8,228 bases of DNA from Candidatus Dormiibacterota bacterium (GTDB lineage Bacteria > Chloroflexota > Dormibacteria > Aeolococcales > Aeolococcaceae). Positions 1 through 3,953 of this stretch are shown here, in pieces; position 1 is the first letter of the stretch; every line of letters starts with the position of its first letter. The translations under genes were made by a program, and so were the position numbers. The notes below the pieces were generated by a model that saw only the letters and a list, made by a program, of their open reading frames with translations, was not told where the DNA came from and searched no databases. Location of the stretch: positions 1 to 8,228 of the forward strand of contig DAIDIX010000068.1 of NCBI GenBank assembly GCA_027451645.1, in the 5' to 3' direction.

Positions 1-543
1 CTGCTGCTGCTGGTCATCATCGCCGAAGTCGTGGTCATTCTGTTCCTGCTGACCACCCTTCTGCTGCTGGTCATCCTGCTTTTCCTGCTCTGAGAGTGTC
101 TCATCGAGGTACTTGTATATCTCCTCAGCAGTCATGCGCTTTGGAAGCGGGTACTGCTCGCGGAGATCAGTTCCTTCAGCCCAATCAAGCTTGGCTGCCT
201 CGATGTCACCACTCAGGGCATTGACAGTCTCGAGACATGCAGCAATGCGACGGAGCTTGGCATTTGGAAACTGCTCAGGATTGAGCCGCTCCTTGTGGTG
301 CTGGACGAGGTGATGCGTGAGGTGAAGAAGTTCTGCTGCAAGTGTGGTGGGGGGCATGGCCGGGTTGTAGAACACACGGCGACCCTTGACCACAAGACGG
401 TCAAGATCTTCACGTGGGTATGGCTGCCACTGGGTGAGGACTGCAGTGTACTTGCTTTCGGCATGGCATGCCATGGCAAGCGCCTGGAACCACTGGTCCG
501 AATACGTCTGCATTTCCTCTCGGACGTCTTGCTGTTCTGGCAT
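1..543 (-). CDS. DUF2201-type putative metallopeptidase / VWA-like protein, N-terminal part (cut by window edge)
   Basis: The 181 visible residues run open to the window edge; the C-terminal part, where this family carries its VWA-like domain, lies outside. Seen: a helical N-terminus, then a His-rich stretch at residues 71-83 (ELLHLTHHLVQHH), then RIAACLETVNALSGDIE at about 99-115, then YPLPKRMTAEEIYKYL at about 131-146, and finally a Gln/Asp-rich linker from about residue 156. This order matches the N-terminal domain of DUF2201 proteins (putative metallopeptidase, followed by a low-complexity linker and a VWA-like domain). In the relatives I recall, the His-rich stretch reads HExHH or similar; here it is H74-L-T-H77-H78, so the usual catalytic Glu seems to be Leu. 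The gene lies downstream of a MoxR-type ATPase on the same strand, a known pairing, so it probably works as that ATPase's partner. The ATG at 541-543 is chosen because purine-rich sequence precedes it and an in-frame stop lies near 610. Family call fairly sure; activity unknown. Confidence 0.8.
   Translation of the reverse strand, partial: MPEQQDVREEMQTYSDQWFQALAMACHAESKYTAVLTQWQPYPREDLDRLVVKGRRVFYNPAMPPTTLAAELLHLTHHLVQHHKERLNPEQFPNAKLRRIAACLETVNALSGDIEAAKLDWAEGTDLREQYPLPKRMTAEEIYKYLDETLSEQEKQDDQQQKGGQQEQNDHDFGDDDQQQQ
4..75. repeat. Short direct repeats coding a Gln/Asp-rich linker
   Basis: The 15-base unit CTGCTGCTGGTCATC occurs at 4-18 and again at 61-75, 57 bases apart, so the reading frame is kept. 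On the minus strand both copies encode a D-D-Q-Q-Q-type peptide inside the DUF2201 protein. The stretch between them is also Gln, Asp and Gly rich. This looks like a flexible interdomain linker that can grow or shrink by replication slippage, rather than a mobile or regulatory repeat. Confidence 0.7.
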
Positions 544-546
544 GAT

Positions 547-559
547 CCCCTCTACTCCT
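547..559 (-). promoter_or_regulatory. Ribosome binding site candidates for the DUF2201 gene
   Basis: Read on the minus strand, GAGGGG (547-552) ends 3 bases before the ATG and AGGAG (555-559) ends 11 bases before it. Neither spacing is ideal, but together they form a purine-rich leader that supports the ATG at 543. The reading frame is open for about 20 codons upstream without another ATG or GTG start. Confidence 0.45.
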
Positions 560-595
560 GCATCATGGTGGGCCGCTGGCAGTGCACGCTCCCTC

Positions 596-620
596 TGGTG
601 GCATGAATTTCATGCGGCCA
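596..620. repeat. Palindrome between the MoxR ATPase and DUF2201 genes
   Basis: The core at 601-615 is GCATGAA-T-TTCATGC, a perfect 7-bp dyad around a single central base. After two mismatches on each side the symmetry resumes as TGG (596-598) and CCA (618-620). The element lies in the 104-base gap between the two minus-strand genes, 58-72 bases before the DUF2201 start. It could be an operator for a dimeric regulator. As RNA, it could form a hairpin with a 5-bp stem and 5-base loop that tunes translation or processing between the two cistrons. No U-tract follows, so it is not an ordinary terminator. Confidence 0.5.
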
Positions 621-647
621 GGAGAGTGGCACAGTCAGTGGTGAAAT

Positions 648-2210
648 TTACGAGAGTTCGACACCCTGCCTGGCTGCAGGTGACGTGGCTCCCTTACGGG
701 AAGCAACTACTGCAAGCTCACGGAATGAGGGCATTGGACGTACTGCGCTCGAATCAGGCGGTCCAGGCCATCCCACTGGGACTGGCTCGAACTCGACTGC
801 CTTGGCTCCTGAAGGAAGTGCAATGCGACGCTGTGGTGCTTTGCTCCAGGCATCCGGGAATGCCTCCTGGACTGCCTTGACGACATCCTGGGACATTGGA
901 AGGCTTGGGAGAACACCACGTGCACGCTGGATGAGGACATCCTTTGTGAGCTTGACAAGATCCTGTGAGCCTCCAGCAAGTTCCTCAACGGCCTGCATGC
1001 CATCGACCACTGCCTGGACCTGCTCTGGTGTCTGTGCCTGGCGGGCTGCCTCAAATGGAAGGAGAACGCGGTGTGCAGTGTTGCACCGGCCCCAGTCGAT
1101 GGTCCTGTTGTAGACATCGTCAACCTGGGGAAGCTTGAGCTGGTTCCGGAACTCGATGAGCTGGAGTGCTGCTGTCCGGCCAATTGCACCTTCAAGCACC
1201 CTGCGGTCATCGAAACGGACGTTCTCATCACTGAAGAGATCAAAGATCGTCATGCAGCGGGCTGCAAACTCGAGCGACCGTGGCGTGCACCATGCATAGC
1301 TGTGTACATCGGTGAAGTCATCTGGATCCTTCTGCCAGAGTCCACTTGTGCGGTTCGCAGCATTGACGAACGTCGTGAGCTCGCGCTCATAGTGACGGAC
1401 GAATGCACTGCAGATTGCCCAGTTCTTCATGTACTGTGCATTCCACCGCTCATCAAGTGTCTTGAGCTTCTCGGGATCGACATGGAGAGCCTGTTCCCCG
1501 AGCCAGTATGGTGTTCCAATGTCTGTTGGCTCAGCAAAGAGGTGGACAAAGCGGTTGGCAACTGGTGACAGGAGCTCTGTCATTGAGGCTGCTGATCCGT
1601 GGTTTGCCATTGCAATGATCGGAGCGTGGCGGAGAGAGAAGGTTCCTCCCTTTCCATCCTCGAACTCGCGGTTGAGGACTAGGCTCAGACCTGCTGCCTG
1701 CACTGCCTGGGTGGCATTTGTGAGGTCATCAAGGACGATGCATGCATTGGGATCATTCTTGGCAGCCATGAGAAAGCGGTTTGGCGCATCAAGGGTGTAG
1801 AGATCTGCCTTCCAGAACTTCCACCACGTCTTCCGCTCCTTGACAGCCTTCGGGATGCCCTTGACGTCTTCGGGAAGGTCCTTCGAGAGATCCTTCTTGT
1901 AGACATTGCGGTTCATCTTCTTCATGAGCGACTTGACCATTTCGGTCTTGCCCATTCCAGGAGGTCCCCAGATGAGAACGTTGATGCCGCGGACACGGGG
2001 GTCCGCCTGCTCACGCTTTGCCATCCAAGCCCATGGCGAGGAAAAGAATCCCTTGAATCCACGCTGGCTCAGCGACTCTTCGGCAGTCTCATCATTGAAT
2101 CCAGGTGCGGCTGCAAGCATGAAAACGATGTCGGCTACACTGGGCTGTTGTACCTTTGGTGCAGCTGCCGGACCCGTTCCTGAGAGCGGGCTACCATTCG
2201 AAGATGTCAC
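648..2210 (-). CDS. MoxR-type AAA+ ATPase
   Basis: This 520-residue cytoplasmic ATPase has the full AAA+ set in order: Walker A GPPGMGKT at residues 82-89, Walker B CIVLDD at 157-162, sensor 1 Asn203 in IIAMANHG, a likely arginine finger in LSPVANRF (Arg220), and a sensor-2-like TPRSLEF at 309-315. The phrases VQAAGLSLVL and SPVANRFVHLF are typical of the MoxR-like ATPases encoded next to DUF2201/VWA-like proteins, which agrees with the gene just downstream. Known of the family: such ATPases form rings and act as chaperones or remodelers with a VWA-domain partner; the client here is unknown. Odd points: the residue after the Walker B Asp161 is Asp162 rather than Glu, and an aromatic run TWWKFW (128-133) lies between the Walker motifs. 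The GTG start at 2208-2210 is chosen because GGAGGGG lies 7 bases upstream; a nearby ATG at 2215-2217 is out of frame. Composition resembles the housekeeping neighbours. Confidence 0.9.
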   Translation of the reverse strand: MTSSNGSPLSGTGPAAAPKVQQPSVADIVFMLAAAPGFNDETAEESLSQRGFKGFFSSPWAWMAKREQADPRVRGINVLIWGPPGMGKTEMVKSLMKKMNRNVYKKDLSKDLPEDVKGIPKAVKERKTWWKFWKADLYTLDAPNRFLMAAKNDPNACIVLDDLTNATQAVQAAGLSLVLNREFEDGKGGTFSLRHAPIIAMANHGSAASMTELLSPVANRFVHLFAEPTDIGTPYWLGEQALHVDPEKLKTLDERWNAQYMKNWAICSAFVRHYERELTTFVNAANRTSGLWQKDPDDFTDVHSYAWCTPRSLEFAARCMTIFDLFSDENVRFDDRRVLEGAIGRTAALQLIEFRNQLKLPQVDDVYNRTIDWGRCNTAHRVLLPFEAARQAQTPEQVQAVVDGMQAVEELAGGSQDLVKLTKDVLIQRARGVLPSLPMSQDVVKAVQEAFPDAWSKAPQRRIALPSGAKAVEFEPVPVGWPGPPDSSAVRPMPSFRELAVVASRKGATSPAARQGVELS

Positions 2211-2377
2211 TTTTCATCCCCTCCACGTGATTGACTTCGTTCGCCCCCCTTCATGTGAAGCTATATCACTCGTGAAGGCCCTAGTCGAACGGCTTGCTTC
2301 TTGGGCAATCATACGCAAACGGCATGGGGTATGGGAAGGGGGGTAGAGTAGGGATTGTGAAGCTGATATTGAGCTGT
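2211..2377. promoter_or_regulatory. Divergent intergenic region between the ATPase and lipoprotein genes
   Basis: This gap must hold the promoters of both divergent transcripts. Two small dyads lie side by side: CTTCA-TG-TGAAG (2249-2260) and TCAC-TC-GTGA (2266-2275), and the pentamer TGAAG recurs 17 bases apart; CACGTG sits at 2224-2229. Together they look like a possible operator. On the minus strand TATGAT (2308-2313) is a reasonable -10 box, and TATAG (2261-2265) is another candidate, but neither has a convincing -35 partner. On the plus strand TTGACT (2231-2236) resembles a -35 box, but no -10 lies at the right distance. Promoter positions therefore remain tentative. Confidence 0.4.
2218..2224 (-). 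promoter_or_regulatory. Strong ribosome binding site deciding the GTG start of the MoxR ATPase
   Basis: On the minus strand GGAGGGG ends exactly 7 bases before the GTG at 2208-2210. This is the best Shine-Dalgarno match in the window. It decides for the GTG over the out-of-frame ATG that lies inside the spacer. Confidence 0.75.
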
Positions 2378-3355
2378 ATGCAGCGGAATCCGGGGGACCG
2401 GAGATGGGGAAAGAGAAGGGGAAGGCGCTTTCTTCTCCTGTGCATGCCCGCAGTGCTTGTGGCATGCGGAGGGAGCACAGCACATCCTGCATCAAATCCA
2501 ACTGTTGCAGTGGTAGGAACACAGAAGATCTCGGAGCAGCAGTACTCGCTTCGGAAGAATGCAGCACTCCTCAGCATTGAGCAGGGAGGTGGAGCTGTCT
2601 CGGGTTCAGCAGGAACGCAGATGGTGAACCAGGTCAGTGCTGATGTCATGCAGGGTCTCATCATTGATGCAGTGATTGCTGGAGAGGATTCACTCCTTGG
2701 CATCGAGGCAACACCGAAGGATGTCCAGGCGCAGATTGCTGCCGATGCAAAGCAGGTCGGAGGCATGAAGGCACTTGAGAAGCAGCTTTCCCAGGGGAAG
2801 AGCTCCATGGCAGAGCTCGAGGATGAGACACGGTCCTCCCTTAACGAGGAACGGCTCGTATATTACTGGGCAAAGGAGCAGGCCAATGCGGTTGCCACAC
2901 AGCTTTCCCAGGGAACAGCATTCGACACGCTTGCTGCACGGTGGGCACAGCTCGATGAGACGCAGTCAAATTCCTCCTCAACAACAGCTCCCTCCTATAC
3001 AGTGCAGCTTTCTCCAAAGCAGCTCACTGCTGAAGGTTCATCGTTCGACTCTTCTGTCAGCACACTCCAGGCTGGCGGGCACACGACAGTGCCCATCCTG
3101 ACCCCCCAGGGATATGTGTTTGCAGAGCTTGTGGGCAGGCAGGGATCCACTCTCACACTCAATGAGATCGTCATTGCTGCCCCGAATCCATATACAGTGC
3201 AGGACCGTGCTGCGTGGTTCGAGGGCCAGGTATTCTCCCTCCTTCAATCTGCCTGCCAGGACAAGGTGATCCATGTCTACATCAATGCGCACATCCAGCC
3301 CTGTAGCGGAGTCGCCACTCCTTCTCCATCAGTCTCCCCGTCCCCGTCTGCATGA
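2378..3355 (+). CDS. SurA-like lipoprotein (peptidyl-prolyl isomerase/foldase family)
   Basis: From the ATG at 2378 the protein has 325 residues. It begins with a basic n-region (DRRWGKRRGRR), a hydrophobic core FLLLCMPAVLVA, and the lipobox L27-V-A-C30, so Cys30 should become the lipid-modified N-terminus outside the membrane. Residues 43-130 (VAVVGTQKISEQQY, then LIIDAVIAGEDSLLGIEATPKDVQAQI) match a SurA N-terminal chaperone domain. Residues 160-253 resemble the later part of a parvulin domain (GTAFDTLAARWAQLDE, then FDSSVSTLQAGGHTTVPILTPQGYVFAELVG), but the first strand with the usual His is not evident, so isomerase activity is doubtful. The tail has two cysteines (293 and 309) and a Pro/Ser-rich end. 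The motif QLSQG occurs twice (14-base identical copies at 2783-2796 and 2900-2913). The frame is open back to 2294, and a GTG at 2357 is an alternative start; 2378 was chosen because it gives a standard-length signal peptide, although no clear ribosome site precedes it. It overlaps thpR by 4 bases. Confidence 0.8.
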   Translation: MQRNPGDRRWGKRRGRRFLLLCMPAVLVACGGSTAHPASNPTVAVVGTQKISEQQYSLRKNAALLSIEQGGGAVSGSAGTQMVNQVSADVMQGLIIDAVIAGEDSLLGIEATPKDVQAQIAADAKQVGGMKALEKQLSQGKSSMAELEDETRSSLNEERLVYYWAKEQANAVATQLSQGTAFDTLAARWAQLDETQSNSSSTTAPSYTVQLSPKQLTAEGSSFDSSVSTLQAGGHTTVPILTPQGYVFAELVGRQGSTLTLNEIVIAAPNPYTVQDRAAWFEGQVFSLLQSACQDKVIHVYINAHIQPCSGVATPSPSVSPSPSA

Positions 3356-3927
3356 ACTGCTTTCTCGCTTGCCGCCTTCCGGCTGACAGTGCAGCACTCC
3401 TTGCGGCATTTGTCGAATCCGAGCTTCACGGCATTGCTGGGGTACAGTGGGTTCCCCAGCAAAAGTTCCATATCACAACACACTTTTTTGGAAATCGGGA
3501 TGGAGAGGAGTTCTGCAGGACAGTGAGCGATATTGTGCAGCCACTATGCGCTTCGAACATGCCCCTCGAGCTCACCTTCGATCATCTTGGAGCATTTTCC
3601 CATCGGGGAAATCCGCATTCTGTCCTTTTTGCAGGCATTGCAGATCCGGAGGGTGCGTTCGAGGAGTGTGTGATGGAGATTCGTGATGCACTGGGGCAGC
3701 ACGGGATTGCGGGTGAGCGGACTGCATTAGTTCCCCACTGCACGATAGGAAGAACGCATCATCCTCTCCAGGGAGAGAGTGCAGCCATGTGGGCTGCTGC
3801 CTGCCAGAAGGATATCGGGAATGCTGCATTCACCATTCCAGGACTGTCACTGATGCAGACTGTTCCGGGGAATGGGGGCTCTCAGTATGTGAGCGTTGCT
3901 GAACTGCCGTTCAGCACGATGTACTGA
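3352..3927 (+). CDS. thpR: RNA 2',3'-cyclic phosphodiesterase (2'-5' RNA ligase family)
   Basis: The 191-residue product is of the usual length for ThpR/LigT proteins of the 2H phosphoesterase superfamily. Both catalytic motifs are present: H40-I-T-T43 in FHITTHFFG and H129-C-T-I132 in PHCTIGR. The family opens 2',3'-cyclic phosphates to 2'-phosphates on RNA, and some members join 2'-5' tRNA halves in vitro; the cellular role is still unsettled. The N-terminus MNCFLACRLP fits the usual family start, where a short hydrophobic strand opens the fold. The ATG overlaps the stop of the lipoprotein gene as ATGA, and no Shine-Dalgarno sequence precedes it. Translation therefore probably depends on ribosomes ending the upstream gene. 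The last codons lie inside a perfect inverted repeat that also faces the end of aceE. Function is confident at family level. Confidence 0.92.
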   Translation: MNCFLACRLPADSAALLAAFVESELHGIAGVQWVPQQKFHITTHFFGNRDGEEFCRTVSDIVQPLCASNMPLELTFDHLGAFSHRGNPHSVLFAGIADPEGAFEECVMEIRDALGQHGIAGERTALVPHCTIGRTHHPLQGESAAMWAAACQKDIGNAAFTIPGLSLMQTVPGNGGSQYVSVAELPFSTMY

Positions 3928-3937
3928 ACGGCAGTTC
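3901..3937. terminator. Perfect 14-bp hairpin at the thpR/aceE convergent junction
   Basis: GAACTGCCGTTCAG (3901-3914) pairs perfectly with CTGAACGGCAGTTC (3924-3937) across a 9-base loop. The left arm encodes thpR residues ELPFS, and the right arm contains the thpR stop codon TGA (3925-3927). It ends 15 bases after the aceE stop when read on the minus strand. Its place between two convergent genes suggests a bidirectional transcription stop or 3'-end stabiliser. Neither side has a U-tract, so termination may be inefficient or may rely on other factors. Confidence 0.65.
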
Positions 3938-3953
3938 GCTGTTCTCGGACAGC
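3938..3953. repeat. Small second hairpin next to the aceE stop
   Basis: GCTGT (3938-3942) and ACAGC (3949-3953) can pair across a 6-base loop, immediately next to the larger stem and touching the aceE stop codon. Together the two stems fill the whole gap between thpR and aceE. Five base pairs alone is weak evidence, so this is reported only as an add-on to the larger hairpin. Confidence 0.35.

Noticed and set aside
1..75. CTG-rich repeats as a possible CRISPR or regulatory repeat array
   Set aside because: They are in frame in the DUF2201 gene and encode a Gln/Asp linker; unit length and spacing do not fit CRISPR.
386..1568. Several plus-strand open frames (386-880, 685-1113, 1071-1568) opposite the DUF2201 and ATPase genes
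   Set aside because: They are antisense to genes with clear motifs; their translations are low-complexity or Cys/Trp-rich and resemble no family.
1738..1747. Palindrome ATGCATGCAT
   Set aside because: It lies inside the Walker B coding region and is explained by the codons for N-A-C-I; such repeats arise by chance.
1..2210. The MoxR-DUF2201 pair as part of a prophage
   Set aside because: Related pairs occur in phages, but no phage structural, lysis or integrase gene is present and base and codon use match the housekeeping neighbours.
2294..2377. The TTG (2294) or ATG (2324) starts for the lipoprotein
   Set aside because: They would put about 18 to 28 extra residues, glycine-rich and unlike a signal peptide, before a complete basic-hydrophobic-lipobox signal sequence.
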